Source: Roseiarcus sp050015935 (GTDB lineage Bacteria > Pseudomonadota > Alphaproteobacteria > Rhizobiales > Beijerinckiaceae). Taken from it: a stretch of 21,249 nt of DNA. The DNA is taken from positions 1 to 21,249 of the forward strand of contig JBEKAL010000027.1 in assembly GCA_050015935.1 (NCBI GenBank), read 5' to 3'. The notes under the pieces were generated by a model. It did no database searches. It was not told where the DNA came from and saw only the letters and a program-made list of their open reading frames with translations. How positions within the stretch are numbered: position 1 is the first letter of the stretch; each line of letters starts with the position of its first letter. Positions 1 through 8,500 of this stretch are shown here, one piece after another. A program made the translations under genes and the position numbers.

Positions 1-2
1 TG

Positions 3-107
3 CTCTTCCACAGGCTCGCTCAGCAGGCCGTCGCCGTCGGACCGGCCACGTACGCCACCATCGTCGGAAACGTTGAAGACACCAGCCCGCTCGCCTCACT
101 GGAGTGA
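3..107 (+). CDS. 3' end of an unidentified protein (partial)
   Basis: An open frame enters from the left edge and ends at TGA 105-107, giving 34 residues that finish in ...TSPLASLE. The stretch has ordinary protein composition, unlike the Arg/Ser/Pro-rich readings of the other frames, so it is probably the C-terminus of a real gene. It converges on rpoZ, whose stop lies only 45 bp further on. No domain can be recognised from so short a tail, and I assign no function. Confidence 0.35.
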   Translation, partial: LFHRLAQQAVAVGPATYATIVGNVEDTSPLASLE

Positions 108-152
108 TGGGGATACCCTATTAGGCGAAAATGAAGCGCGCGGCGCCTTCGC

Positions 153-548
153 TTATTCGCCTTCGTCTTCCGGTTCGGGCGGCGGCGCCATGCCCTCGAG
201 CCCGCGCAGCAGGTCTTCTTCGGTCATGCGGTCGAATTGCGCCTCGGCGCCGTCGTCGGCCTCGGCGGGCGTCGCCGCATGGATCATCGGCGGCGCGGCC
301 TCGGCCTCGGGCTCGTCGATTTCGACCTGTTTTTGCAGCGCGTGAATGACGTCTTCTCTCAGATCGTCGGGCGCCAATTTCGCATCGGCGATTTCGCGCA
401 GCGCGACCACGGGATTCTTGTCGTTGTCGCGCGCGACATAGATCTGCGCGCCCGACGAGATCGCGCGCGCGCGATGGGCCGCCATCAGGACGAGGTCGAA
501 GCGGTTATCGACCTTGTCGATGCAATCTTCGACGGTGACGCGCGCCAT
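153..548 (-). CDS. rpoZ: DNA-directed RNA polymerase subunit omega
   Basis: 131 aa. Omega is the small RNA polymerase subunit that wraps the C-terminal end of beta' and helps assemble the core enzyme; in many proteobacteria it also forms part of a ppGpp site. The N-terminus MARVTVEDCIDKVDNRF and the following LVLMAAHRARAISSG helix are characteristic of the family. The second half (about residues 70-131) is the acidic, Ala/Pro-rich tail usual in alphaproteobacteria. I chose the ATG at 548 because the family motif starts there and GAGGAGC lies just upstream; an upstream in-frame extension is Arg-rich and unlike the family. The spoT/relA gene often next to rpoZ is not in the window. Confidence 0.96.
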   Translation of the reverse strand: MARVTVEDCIDKVDNRFDLVLMAAHRARAISSGAQIYVARDNDKNPVVALREIADAKLAPDDLREDVIHALQKQVEIDEPEAEAAPPMIHAATPAEADDGAEAQFDRMTEEDLLRGLEGMAPPPEPEDEGE

Positions 549-1081
549 GGCTGCTCCTCGGGGGCGATGCGGGATTGTGAGGGATCGGCGCCTCCTACAC
601 CGCGGCGCGCGCCAAAGCAAGTTTTTCGGGCATGGGAGACATCGGGCGTTGCGAAGCGCGGCGCAACCATCGGCCGCCGCCGGCGCCGGCGCCTCCTCGC
701 TTCGCCGCGAGTCGAGAATGCGTCGATCAAGCGCCCCGACGGGCTTGGCGTGGAAGCGGTCGAACGGTCGGATGGCGGCGACGTTCGAGGGCGAAATTGG
801 CGCAGCGGGCCTCGCGACGGAAACAGAACAAAGGCCATCGCTTGCCGCCCTTTATCAATGATTCTTCCCTGGAAATGATCTCGCGGGCGAGAATCGCCAA
901 GCGTTTCGCGGACACGATCGCGATCGACAAGATCCGGCTCCCCGCGCCGAAACGCGCGCGTCGGCGTCGGCGAGCCGTTCGCCTCGCCTGGAAGCCTCTG
1001 ATCCTCACGCCATACGATCGCGCGTCAGAACGGGAAAAGCGGCTCCGGCCGGCCGGGAGGGTTGAACTGGCTTGCCAGCAG
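549..1081. other. 533-bp stretch with no recognisable gene
   Basis: Between the rpoZ start and the end of the next minus-strand gene I find no convincing coding frame, tRNA-like fold or family motif. Long open frames cross it on both strands, but they are Arg-rich by-products of high GC. It must hold the rpoZ promoter (near 560-620), but no clear -35/-10 pair stands out. Confidence 0.5.
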
Positions 1082-1339
1082 TTAGAATTCGCTCATGTGG
1101 GCGCTGAACGGCATGCCCAGATTGACGAAGGAACTGGGCGTGGTGTCGGTGACGTAGCGATTTCCCGTCCCCACGGCGCCGGTCGGGCCGGCGTCGAGAT
1201 AGGACCGCCGGGCATGGACGACGATGTCGCCGGAATGGATGAAATGATGGCGCGGATGGCGAACGAGCGCCTGCGCGCCGGGAGCGGCGATCGCGAAAGC
1301 GAGCGCCGTCGCGACCCAGATGTTCAGGGAACGAGCCAT
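1082..1339 (-). CDS. Small secreted protein of unknown function
   Basis: 85 aa. Residues 1-24 form a clear Sec signal peptide: MARS start, hydrophobic core IWVATALAFAIAA, and a probable cleavage after GAQA. The mature part of about 61 residues is His/Arg-rich at first (VRHPRHHFIH) and then has an RSYLDAG...GNRYVTDT segment. Short secreted proteins of this general style are common in Rhizobiales, but I cannot name a family. The start at 1339 is supported by AAAGGAGGAG about 5 nt upstream, one of the best ribosome-binding sites in the window. The gene follows the cysteine desulfurase on the same strand, 196 bp away, so it may have its own promoter. There are no cysteines in the mature part. Confidence 0.72.
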   Translation of the reverse strand: MARSLNIWVATALAFAIAAPGAQALVRHPRHHFIHSGDIVVHARRSYLDAGPTGAVGTGNRYVTDTTPSSFVNLGMPFSAHMSEF

Positions 1340-1535
1340 CGATCTCCTCCTTTGCCTCCGACGCCGCGAAGTCTTCCAATTCCACAAACGCCTGCGACGG
1401 GGGTTGAGCCAACGCAAAACGCGCGAACCGTCGCTCGGCCTCGATTTCGAAGCTACCCGACTCGATCCCCGATTGCCAGTCCCGGGCGCGATCGGACTCA
1501 CATTTTCAATTCAAGTTTCGAGCGAAGTTCGATTT

Positions 1536-2726
1536 TCAAGTCGAGTGAAGCGCCGCCCCGCGCCGCCTGCGCAAGCGCGCCATCGTCTCGCCGAACGCCT
1601 CGCCGAAACGCGCGACGTCGATTTCGTCCGACGCCCAGCCCAGGCTGAGGCGGATCGCTCCGGCGGCCAGATCGGGCTCGACGCCCATCGCGTCGAGCAC
1701 ATGCGAGCGCGTGATTTTGCCTGAGGAGCAGGCCGAGCCGGCGGAGACCGCGACCCCGGCGAGGTCGAGCGCGATGACCAGCGTCGCCGCGGCGACGCCG
1801 GGAATGGAAAAGCACAGCGTATTGCACAGACGCTGCGCCGCGGCGCCGAAGATCACGGCGTCGGGCGCGCGCTCGCGCACTCGCTCGGCGAGACGATCGC
1901 GCAACGCGGCGAGCCGCGCGCTCTCGCGCGCCTGTTCCGCCCCGGCGACCCGCGCCGCCGCGCCGAAGCCGGCGATGGCCGCGACGTTCTCGGTGCCGGC
2001 GCGCGCGCTGCGCTCCTGGCCGCCGCCGCGGAGCAGCGGCGCGCCGATATTGAGTTCGGGACGAGCCGCGACGAGCGCGCCGGCGCCCTTCGGACCGCCG
2101 AATTTGTGGGCGGAGAGGATCAGAAAGTCGGCACCGAGCGCCTCGATGGCGACGCTCGCCCGTCCCGTCAGCTGAACGCCGTCGCAGACGACGAGCCCGC
2201 CCGCGGCGTGGACCAGCGCCGCCGCCTCCGCGATCGGCTGGATCACTCCGGTCTCGTTATTGGCGCCCTGCAAGGCGAGCATCGCCGGGCGCCCGTCCAT
2301 CGACTCGATGAGCCTCGCGAGCGCGTCGAGATCAATCCGCCCGTCGGCGCCGAGCGGCGCGAGCGTCGTCGCGTCGGGCGCGAAGCGATGGCCGCGCAGC
2401 ACGCAAAGGTGCTCGCCGGCACCGACGATCAGGCGCGCCAGAGGCTGCTTCAGCCCCGGCGCGTCGATCGCCGGCGTCAGCGCGAGATTGGCCGCCTCCG
2501 TGCCTCCGGAGGTGAAGACGACGCAGCGCGGCGCTACGCCCGCGAGTTCCGTTACGGCGCGCCGCGCTTCCTCGACGATCGCCCGCGCGGCGCGCCCCTC
2601 GGCGTGGATCGACGAGGGATTGCCGAGGCTCGCCATCGCCGCCAGCATCGCCTCGCGCGCCTCGGGGCGCAGCGGCGCGGTCGCGTTGTAGTCGAGATAG
2701 GCGCGTGGATTGTCGTCAGACGCCAT
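1536..2726 (-). CDS. Cysteine desulfurase, NifS/IscS type (class V PLP aminotransferase)
   Basis: 396 aa, full length for the family. It converts L-cysteine to alanine and passes the sulfur, as an enzyme persulfide, to Fe-S cluster scaffolds or tRNA thiolation. Visible features in order: YLDYNATAP (10-18), GGTEAAN (74-80), EHxxVL with the PLP-stacking His106, NNETG (156-160), D182 and Q185 near the cofactor, SAHKFGGPKG with the PLP lysine K208, RAGTEN (242-247), and the mobile loop SAGSACSSGK with catalytic Cys333. The sequence after SACSSGK and the long active-site loop match group I (IscS/NifS) rather than SufS. It is divergent from the COG2945 hydrolase. The two occur beside sufBCD in many alphaproteobacteria, but no suf gene is present here. 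The Shine-Dalgarno site is weak. Confidence 0.93.
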   Translation of the reverse strand: MASDDNPRAYLDYNATAPLRPEAREAMLAAMASLGNPSSIHAEGRAARAIVEEARRAVTELAGVAPRCVVFTSGGTEAANLALTPAIDAPGLKQPLARLIVGAGEHLCVLRGHRFAPDATTLAPLGADGRIDLDALARLIESMDGRPAMLALQGANNETGVIQPIAEAAALVHAAGGLVVCDGVQLTGRASVAIEALGADFLILSAHKFGGPKGAGALVAARPELNIGAPLLRGGGQERSARAGTENVAAIAGFGAAARVAGAEQARESARLAALRDRLAERVRERAPDAVIFGAAAQRLCNTLCFSIPGVAAATLVIALDLAGVAVSAGSACSSGKITRSHVLDAMGVEPDLAAGAIRLSLGWASDEIDVARFGEAFGETMARLRRRRGAALHST

Positions 2727-2806
2727 GCGTCGTCGAACCCAAGTCGTTTAGCCGGCCGCGGCCGCGCGAGGACGCTCGCGAGGCGGCGGCGAAATGCGTT
2801 TTATCC

Positions 2807-2836
2807 TTGCATTCCATGGGGCGAGACGTGCTATGA
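2807..2836 (+). promoter_or_regulatory. Possible promoter for the hydrolase - rnd unit
   Basis: TTGCAT at 2807-2812 and CTATGA at 2831-2836 are spaced 18 bp apart, about 200 bp before the hydrolase start in an otherwise GC-rich divergent region. It fits a sigma-70-type promoter reading right. No expression evidence; the leader would be long. Confidence 0.35.
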
Positions 2837-3035
2837 GGCCCATTCCGCGCCCTGCCCGAGCGTTTGACACATACGCGCGCGCCGAGCCCGCGGCAAGGTT
2901 CGCTTCGCCCCTCATCCCCCACTCGGGGGCGCCCGAGGGCGCGCCGGCGCAAGGCTCGGCGCGGCCAGGCAAGTCGCGGCTGAACCCAAGCGCGCTTGTC
3001 AAGCGCGGCGCAGGACGAGTTGCTCTGGAGGCGCG

Positions 3036-3743
3036 ATGCCCGAAGTCTTTTTCAATGGCCCGGCCGGTCGGCTCGAAGGCCGCTTTCATCCCGCCAAGCA
3101 GCGCGGCGCGCCGATCGCCGTCGTGCTTCATCCGCATCCCCAGTTCGGCGGCACGATGAACAATCAGATCGTCTACAACACCTATTATTCCTTCGCCGAC
3201 CGGGGATTTTCGGTGCTGCGCTTCAATTTTCGCGGCGTCGGGCGCTCGCAGGGCGCCTTCGATCACGGCCAGGGCGAATTGTCGGACGCGGCCTCGGCGC
3301 TCGACTGGGCGCAGTCGATCAGCCCGGAGGCGCGCGCGTGCTGGATCGCCGGCGTCTCGTTCGGCTCGTGGATCGGCATGCAATTGCTGATGCGCCGCCC
3401 CGAAATCGAGGGCTTCATCTCGATCGCGCCCCCGGCCAATCGCTTCGATTTCAGCTTCCTCGCGCCCTGCCCGTCCTCCGGGCTGTTCGTCCACGGCGAC
3501 AAGGATCGCGTCGCCCCGCTGAAGGAAGTGCTGGCGCTGATCGAGAAGCTGAAGACGCAGAAGGGCATCTCGATCGAGCACGCCGTGATCGCCAACGCCA
3601 ATCATTTCTTCGAGGATTGCATCGAGGACCTGCAGGAGACCGTCGGCGCCTATCTCGACAAGCGCCTCGGCATGCCCCGGCACGCGCCCCCGCCCGTGCG
3701 CAAGGATCGCGTGAAGAGCCCGCCGCCGCCCGCCAGGGGATAA
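3036..3743 (+). CDS. Alpha/beta hydrolase, COG2945-type
   Basis: 235 aa. A cytoplasmic alpha/beta-fold serine hydrolase; the natural substrate of this family is not established. Visible: oxyanion-hole region HPHPQFGGTMNN (32-43), FNFRGVGRS (63-71), nucleophile elbow GVSFGS with Ser108, acid region HGDKD (153-157) and the general-base region NANHFFED with His190. The last ~25 residues are a Pro/Arg/Lys-rich tail. TGGAGG lies about 7 nt before the ATG at 3036. The stop overlaps the ribosome-binding region of rnd, whose GTG is 5 nt downstream, so the two are probably co-transcribed. The gene is divergent from the cysteine desulfurase, which suggests a shared Fe-S-related context (inference). Confidence 0.88.
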   Translation: MPEVFFNGPAGRLEGRFHPAKQRGAPIAVVLHPHPQFGGTMNNQIVYNTYYSFADRGFSVLRFNFRGVGRSQGAFDHGQGELSDAASALDWAQSISPEARACWIAGVSFGSWIGMQLLMRRPEIEGFISIAPPANRFDFSFLAPCPSSGLFVHGDKDRVAPLKEVLALIEKLKTQKGISIEHAVIANANHFFEDCIEDLQETVGAYLDKRLGMPRHAPPPVRKDRVKSPPPPARG

Positions 3744-3748
3744 GAAAC

Positions 3749-4933
3749 GTGACGCTGATTACGACGACGTCCGAGCTGGCGCTCGCCTGCCAGCGCTTCT
3801 CCCGGCATTCCTTCGTCGCCGTCGACACCGAATTCCTGCGCGAGACGACGTTCTGGCCGGTGCTGTGCGTCGTCCAGGTCGCTTCGAGCGACGAGGCGCG
3901 GGCGATCGACGCGCTGGCCCCCGGCCTCGATCTGGCGCCGCTCATCGCGCTGATGGCGGACCCGGGCGTCGTCAAGGTCTTTCACGCCGCGCGGCAGGAC
4001 GTCGAGATATTCTGGAAGCTCGCCGGACTGGTGCCGAGCCCGATGTTCGACACCCAGGTCGCCGCGATGGTCTGCGGCTATGGCGACCAGGTCTCCTACG
4101 GCGAACTCGCGCGGTCGATCTGCCGTGCGACGGTCGACAAATCCTCACGCTTCACCGACTGGGCGCGCCGCCCGCTCGCGCAGGCGCAGATCGACTACGC
4201 CATCGGCGACGTCACGCACTTGCGCGACATCTATCGCGCCCTGCTGGCGCAGCTCGAGAAATCCGGCCGCCTCGCCTGGCTGGAGGACGAAATGAAGGTC
4301 CTCACCTCGCCCGCGACCTATGAACAGCACCCTGAGCGCGCCTGGGAGCGCTTCAAGACGCGCGCGAGGAAACCGCGCGATCTCGCTGTGCTGATGGATC
4401 TTGCCGCCTGGCGCGAAAGCGAGGCGCAGACCCGCGACGTGCCGCGCGCGCGCGTCCTCAAGGACGATGCGCTGATCGAGATCGCGCACGCCGCGCCGCG
4501 CACCAAGGAGGCGCTCGCCAATTTGCGCGCGTTCCCGCGCGGGATGGAGCGCTCGCGCGCCGGCGAACAAATTCTGGCCGCCGTCGAGCGCGGCCTGGCG
4601 CGCGATCCCAAGAGCCTGCCCAAGCTCGAACGCGAGCGGCGCAACGGCGCCGGCTCGGCGGCGACGGTCGAACTGCTGAAGGTGCTGCTGCGCCAGGTGA
4701 GCGACGAAAGCGGCGTCGCCGGCAAAATGATCGCCAACGTCGACGAACTCGAAGCCATCGCCGGCGACGACAAGGCCGACGTGCCGGCGCTGCAGGGCTG
4801 GCGACGAAAATTGTTCGGCGCGCGCGCGCTCGAACTCAAACACGGAAAACTCGCGCTGACGGTCGAAAACGGCAGGGTCGTCGTGCTGGAGTGGCGCGAG
4901 AGCGAGGGCCCGGCGACGACGGCGCCCGATTAA
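3749..4933 (+). CDS. rnd: Ribonuclease D (3'-5' exoribonuclease)
   Basis: 394 aa, near the usual 380-390. RNase D trims the 3' ends of tRNA precursors and other small stable RNAs. The DEDDy exonuclease domain fills about residues 1-175: Exo I FVAVDTEF (D26, E28), Exo II HAARQDVEIF (D84), Exo III YAIGDV (Y150, D154). An HRDC domain follows at about 210-290 (LMDLAAWRESEAQ...RVLKDDALIEIA), then a second helical region. I chose GTG at 3749 because it gives the conserved N-terminus, follows the purine-rich AGGGGATAAGAA, and begins 5 nt after the hydrolase stop; an in-frame extension further left would overlap the hydrolase. Likely operon partner of the hydrolase. Confidence 0.94.
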   Translation: MTLITTTSELALACQRFSRHSFVAVDTEFLRETTFWPVLCVVQVASSDEARAIDALAPGLDLAPLIALMADPGVVKVFHAARQDVEIFWKLAGLVPSPMFDTQVAAMVCGYGDQVSYGELARSICRATVDKSSRFTDWARRPLAQAQIDYAIGDVTHLRDIYRALLAQLEKSGRLAWLEDEMKVLTSPATYEQHPERAWERFKTRARKPRDLAVLMDLAAWRESEAQTRDVPRARVLKDDALIEIAHAAPRTKEALANLRAFPRGMERSRAGEQILAAVERGLARDPKSLPKLERERRNGAGSAATVELLKVLLRQVSDESGVAGKMIANVDELEAIAGDDKADVPALQGWRRKLFGARALELKHGKLALTVENGRVVVLEWRESEGPATTAPD

Positions 4934-5007
4934 CCCTCCCTGAGGGAATTTGCGACATCGTCGCAGGCGAAAGCGCGGCCGTCGCCGCGTCCCGCTGGAG
5001 ACACGCC

Positions 5008-6264
5008 TTGTCCTCCCTCGCCCCCCTCACCGTCGCGATCGTCCTCGACCACGCCTCCGTCACCGGCGGACAGGCGATGGTCGCCTTCGACAGCGCGCGC
5101 GGCCTCGAGGCGGCCGGCCATCGGCCGATCGTATTCGCGGCGGCCGGACCCGTCGAACCATCCCTCGAAGCGGCCGGCGTCGAAGTCGTCTGCCTCGGCC
5201 AATACGACATTCTCGGCGATCCCTCGCGCCTGCGGGCGGCTGTGCAGGGCCTGTGGAACCGCCGGGCGGCCAAGGCGCTCGGCGACTTCCTCGCCGGCCT
5301 GCCGCGCGAGCGGGCGCTCGTTCACGTTCACGGCTGGGCGAAAGCGCTGTCGCCGTCGATCGCCGCGCCGATCGCGCGCTCGGGCCTGGCGGCCGTGTGC
5401 ACCGTGCACGAGTATTTCCTGTTCTGTCCCAACGGCGGCTTCTTCGACTATCCCGTCAACCGGCCGTGCGCGCGCGAACCGATGTCGCTCGCCTGCGTGA
5501 CGAGGAATTGCGACAGCCGCAGTTACGCGCAAAAGCTGTGGCGTTGCGCGCGGCATGTGGCGATGCGCCAAATCGCCGATCTGCCGGCGGTGTTCGCCGA
5601 TTACATCCTGATCACCAAGTTCCAGCGCGAAATCGTCGCGGCCCGCCTGCCGCCGGCGGCGCGGCTGCATCAAGTCTCCAATCCGATCGATGTCGCCGAT
5701 CTCGGAGCGAAGAGCGATCCGGCGAGCGGCGACTTCGTCTTTGTCGGCCGCATCGCGCGCGAAAAGGGCCCGCTTCTGTTCGCCGAGGCCGCGCGGCGCG
5801 CCGGAATCGCGCCGGTCTTCGTCGGCGACGGGCCGATCGCCGGCGAACTCGCGGCGGCTTACCCGGAAGCGCGCATCCTCGGCTGGAAGTCGAAGGCCGA
5901 GGCGCTCGCGCTGATGCGCGCGGCGCGCGCGCTGGTCTTTCCTTCGCTGTGGTACGAAGTCCAGGGGCTGACCGCCTTGGAGGCCAAGGCGATGGGAACG
6001 CCGGTCGTCGTCTCCGACGGCGGCGCCGCGCGCGACGAGATCGAGGATGGCGTCGCGGGACTGTGGTTCAGGAACGGGGACGCCGATTCGCTGGCGGTGG
6101 CGTTGTCGCGGCTGAAGGACGATTCGCTCGCCGCCGCGCTTTCCAACGGGGCCTATCGCGCCTTCTGGAACAACCCGCCGACGCTGGCCCGCCACGTCGA
6201 AGCGGTTCTCGCCGTCTATGAATGCGCGCTCGCCCACGCCGCGGCCCCAGCCGGCGCGGCCTGA
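5008..6264 (+). CDS. Glycosyltransferase family 4-type, GT-B fold
   Basis: 418 aa from the proposed TTG start. It would transfer a sugar from a nucleotide-sugar donor onto a glycan or lipid acceptor at the cytoplasmic face of the inner membrane; donor and acceptor cannot be told. The N-terminal Rossmann half begins LTVAIVLDHASVTGGQ. The C-terminal half has the GRIAREKGP donor-domain entry (about 246-254) and the EX7E motif EVQGLTALE (E317, E325), typical of GT4. Between them is a cysteine cluster (HEYFLFCPNGG, then NRPC, SLAC, RNC, about 134-168) seen in a subset of GT4 enzymes. TTG at 5008 is preceded by CTGGAG at 7 nt; an ATG at 4891 would overlap rnd by 43 nt and add an unconserved leader. 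It lies between rnd and parE with no other polysaccharide genes nearby. Confidence 0.87.
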   Translation: MSSLAPLTVAIVLDHASVTGGQAMVAFDSARGLEAAGHRPIVFAAAGPVEPSLEAAGVEVVCLGQYDILGDPSRLRAAVQGLWNRRAAKALGDFLAGLPRERALVHVHGWAKALSPSIAAPIARSGLAAVCTVHEYFLFCPNGGFFDYPVNRPCAREPMSLACVTRNCDSRSYAQKLWRCARHVAMRQIADLPAVFADYILITKFQREIVAARLPPAARLHQVSNPIDVADLGAKSDPASGDFVFVGRIAREKGPLLFAEAARRAGIAPVFVGDGPIAGELAAAYPEARILGWKSKAEALALMRAARALVFPSLWYEVQGLTALEAKAMGTPVVVSDGGAARDEIEDGVAGLWFRNGDADSLAVALSRLKDDSLAAALSNGAYRAFWNNPPTLARHVEAVLAVYECALAHAAAPAGAA

Positions 6265-6305
6265 GGCGCGGCGACGAAGGCGTTCGTTCTTTTTTCGTTC
6301 CCATC

Positions 6306-6334
6306 CGGTCTGTGCTACGCTGGCGCACAGACCG
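6306..6334. promoter_or_regulatory. Perfect inverted repeat in front of parE (operator or hairpin)
   Basis: CGGTCTGTGC (6306-6315) and its exact complement GCACAGACCG (6325-6334) flank a 9-nt centre. It begins 41 bp after the glycosyltransferase stop and ends 21 bp before the parE ATG. GTGCTACGCT inside it resembles an alphaproteobacterial -10 region, with a T-rich run about 17 bp upstream (6290-6296). No U-run follows, so a terminator role for the glycosyltransferase is less likely than an operator or a structured parE leader. Confidence 0.5.
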
Positions 6335-6355
6335 AATCGGACGCCAGAAGCACGA

Positions 6356-8392
6356 ATGACCGACGACCTCTTCGACGGCGCGACCGCGCTGCGCCGCAAG
6401 CCCATTCCCCCGAGAGGCCGCGCGCCCGCCGGCCGCGTGGGAACGCCTGGCGAAGCCGAGTACACGGCCGCCTCGATCGAGGTGCTCGAGGGCCTCGAGC
6501 CGGTGCGCCGCCGCCCCGGCATGTATATCGGCGGCGTCGACGCCAACGGCCTGCATCATCTCTTCGCCGAAGTGATCGACAATGCGATGGACGAGGCGGT
6601 GGCGGGCCATGCGACCTTCATCGAGGTTTCGCTGGAGGAAGGCGGCTGGCTCAGCGTTCTCGACAACGGACGCGGCATGCCGGTCGATCCGCATCCGAAA
6701 TTCCCGGGCAAGTCGGCGCTCGAAATCATCATGACCAAGCTGCACGCCGGCGGCAAATTCGACAGCGGCGCCTATGAGACCTCGGGCGGCCTTCACGGCG
6801 TCGGCGTTTCCGTGGTCAACGCTCTCTCCCAGCGCACCGAGGTCGAGGTGGCGCGCGGGCAGACGCTCTACCGGCAGGCGTTCGCGCGCGGCCTTCCCGT
6901 CACCAAGCTCGAAATCGTCGGCAAGGCGCCCAATCGGCGCGGCACCAAGGTGCGCTTCCTTCCCGACGAGCAGATTTTCGGCAAAATCGCGAAATTCGAC
7001 CCGGCGCGACTGTTCAAGATGACGCGCTCGAAGGCCTATCTCTTCGGCGGCGTCGAAATCCGCTGGCGCTGCGCGCCCGCTCTCGTCGATTCGCAGGGCA
7101 AGGTTCCCGCGGAGGCGGTCTTTCGCTTCCCCGGCGGCCTGAAGGATTATCTGGCCGCCGACATCGAGGGTCAGGAGCTGGTGGTCGACCAGGTCTTCGC
7201 CGGCAAGGTGGAAAAGGACGGCAAGCACGGCTCGGTCGAATGGGCCGTCGCCTGGATGGCGATCGAGGACGGCTTCGTCCATTCCTATTGCAACACCATT
7301 CCGACGTCCGACGGCGGCACGCACGAAGCGGGTCTGCGCGGCGCCCTGCTGCGCGGCCTGAAGGATCACGCCGAGCGCATCGGCCAGGCCAAGCGCGCGA
7401 GCGCGCTGACGACCGACGACGTGATGGCGGGCTGCGCCGCGCTCATTTCGATTTTCATCCGCGAGCCAGAGTTCCAGGGCCAGAACAAGGGGCGTCTGCA
7501 GACCGCCGAAGCTTCGCGGCTCGTCGAGACCGTCGTTCGCGACGCTTTCGACCACTGGCTGGTCGCCGCGCCGAGTCAGGCCGCCAAGCTGTTGGATTTC
7601 TCGCTCGAGCGCGCCGAGGAGCGTCTGCGCCGACGCATGGAGAAAGATGTCGCGCGCAAGACCGCGTCGCGCAAATTGCGCCTGCCAGGCAAGCTCGCGG
7701 ATTGCACGAACACATCGGCGCAAGGCTCTGAACTCTTTATCGTCGAGGGCGATTCGGCTGGCGGGTCGGCGAAGCAGGCGCGCGACCGCGCGAGCCAAGC
7801 GATCCTGCCGTTGCGCGGCAAGATCCTCAACGTCGCCTCGGCGACGCGCGACAAGCTCGCGCAGAACCAGCAGCTCGCCGATCTCATGCAGGCGCTCGGC
7901 GCGGGATCGGAGTCGCATTACCGCTCCGCCGATCTGCGCTACGACAAGATCATCATCATGACCGACGCCGACGTCGACGGCGCCCATATCGCCTCGCTGC
8001 TGATCACGTTCTTCTATCGCCAGACGCCGAAGCTGATCGAGGAAGGCCATCTCTACCTCGCCTTGCCGCCGCTCTATCGGCTGACGCAGGGCGGCAAGTC
8101 GCTCTACGCGCGCGACGACGCGCACAAGGAGCAACTCATGAAGTCGGGCTTTTCCGGCCGCGGGGCGATCGACGTCAGCCGTTTCAAGGGCCTGGGCGAA
8201 ATGTCGACGCGCGATCTGCGCGACACCACCATGGACCCGGCCAAACGCACGCTGCTGCGCGTCGCCCTCCTCGAGGACGACAGCGCCGAGACCGCCGATG
8301 CGGTCGAGCGCCTGATGGGGACCAAGCCCGAGGCGCGCTTCGCCTTCATTCAGGAACGCGCGCCGCAGGCGCGCGAACTCATCGATATTTAG
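6356..8392 (+). CDS. parE: DNA topoisomerase IV subunit B
   Basis: 678 aa. The ATPase subunit of topoisomerase IV, which unlinks daughter chromosomes with ParC. The GHKL ATPase domain has E72xxD75N76 (FAEVIDNAMDEA), DNGRGMPV (103-110) and GGLHGVG (144-150), preceded by the signature EGLEPVRRRPGMYIGG (45-60). The transducer domain follows. The TOPRIM domain starts near residue 460 with EGDSAGGSAKQ, and TDADVDGAHI at about 535 supplies the metal-binding acidic residues. Length and the absence of a GyrB-type insertion favour ParE over GyrB. ATG 6356 is chosen because the family N-terminus starts there; the ribosome-binding site is weak (AGAAG). parC is not in the window. Confidence 0.93.
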   Translation: MTDDLFDGATALRRKPIPPRGRAPAGRVGTPGEAEYTAASIEVLEGLEPVRRRPGMYIGGVDANGLHHLFAEVIDNAMDEAVAGHATFIEVSLEEGGWLSVLDNGRGMPVDPHPKFPGKSALEIIMTKLHAGGKFDSGAYETSGGLHGVGVSVVNALSQRTEVEVARGQTLYRQAFARGLPVTKLEIVGKAPNRRGTKVRFLPDEQIFGKIAKFDPARLFKMTRSKAYLFGGVEIRWRCAPALVDSQGKVPAEAVFRFPGGLKDYLAADIEGQELVVDQVFAGKVEKDGKHGSVEWAVAWMAIEDGFVHSYCNTIPTSDGGTHEAGLRGALLRGLKDHAERIGQAKRASALTTDDVMAGCAALISIFIREPEFQGQNKGRLQTAEASRLVETVVRDAFDHWLVAAPSQAAKLLDFSLERAEERLRRRMEKDVARKTASRKLRLPGKLADCTNTSAQGSELFIVEGDSAGGSAKQARDRASQAILPLRGKILNVASATRDKLAQNQQLADLMQALGAGSESHYRSADLRYDKIIIMTDADVDGAHIASLLITFFYRQTPKLIEEGHLYLALPPLYRLTQGGKSLYARDDAHKEQLMKSGFSGRGAIDVSRFKGLGEMSTRDLRDTTMDPAKRTLLRVALLEDDSAETADAVERLMGTKPEARFAFIQERAPQARELIDI

Positions 8393-8500
8393 GCGGCTCG
8401 GAAAGGGTTCGTTTACCCCCGACGACGATAAATTCGTCGCGGGCGCCGGCGGTCGAGGCATCTTGGACTTGGATCGACGCCCCAAGCGAGAGGGTTTGCG

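Noticed and set aside
632..1648. A 338-codon plus-strand open frame over the gap after rpoZ
   Set aside because: Very Arg-rich, no ribosome-binding site, no motif, and it overlaps two better-supported minus-strand genes.
2922..2937. CTCGGG / CCCGAG hairpin between cysteine desulfurase and hydrolase
   Set aside because: Only 6 bp in very GC-rich DNA and not placed at the end of a gene; expected by chance.
4930..6546. A 538-codon minus-strand open frame opposite the glycosyltransferase
   Set aside because: Composition is that of a high-GC antisense reading and it overlaps a gene with intact GT4 motifs.
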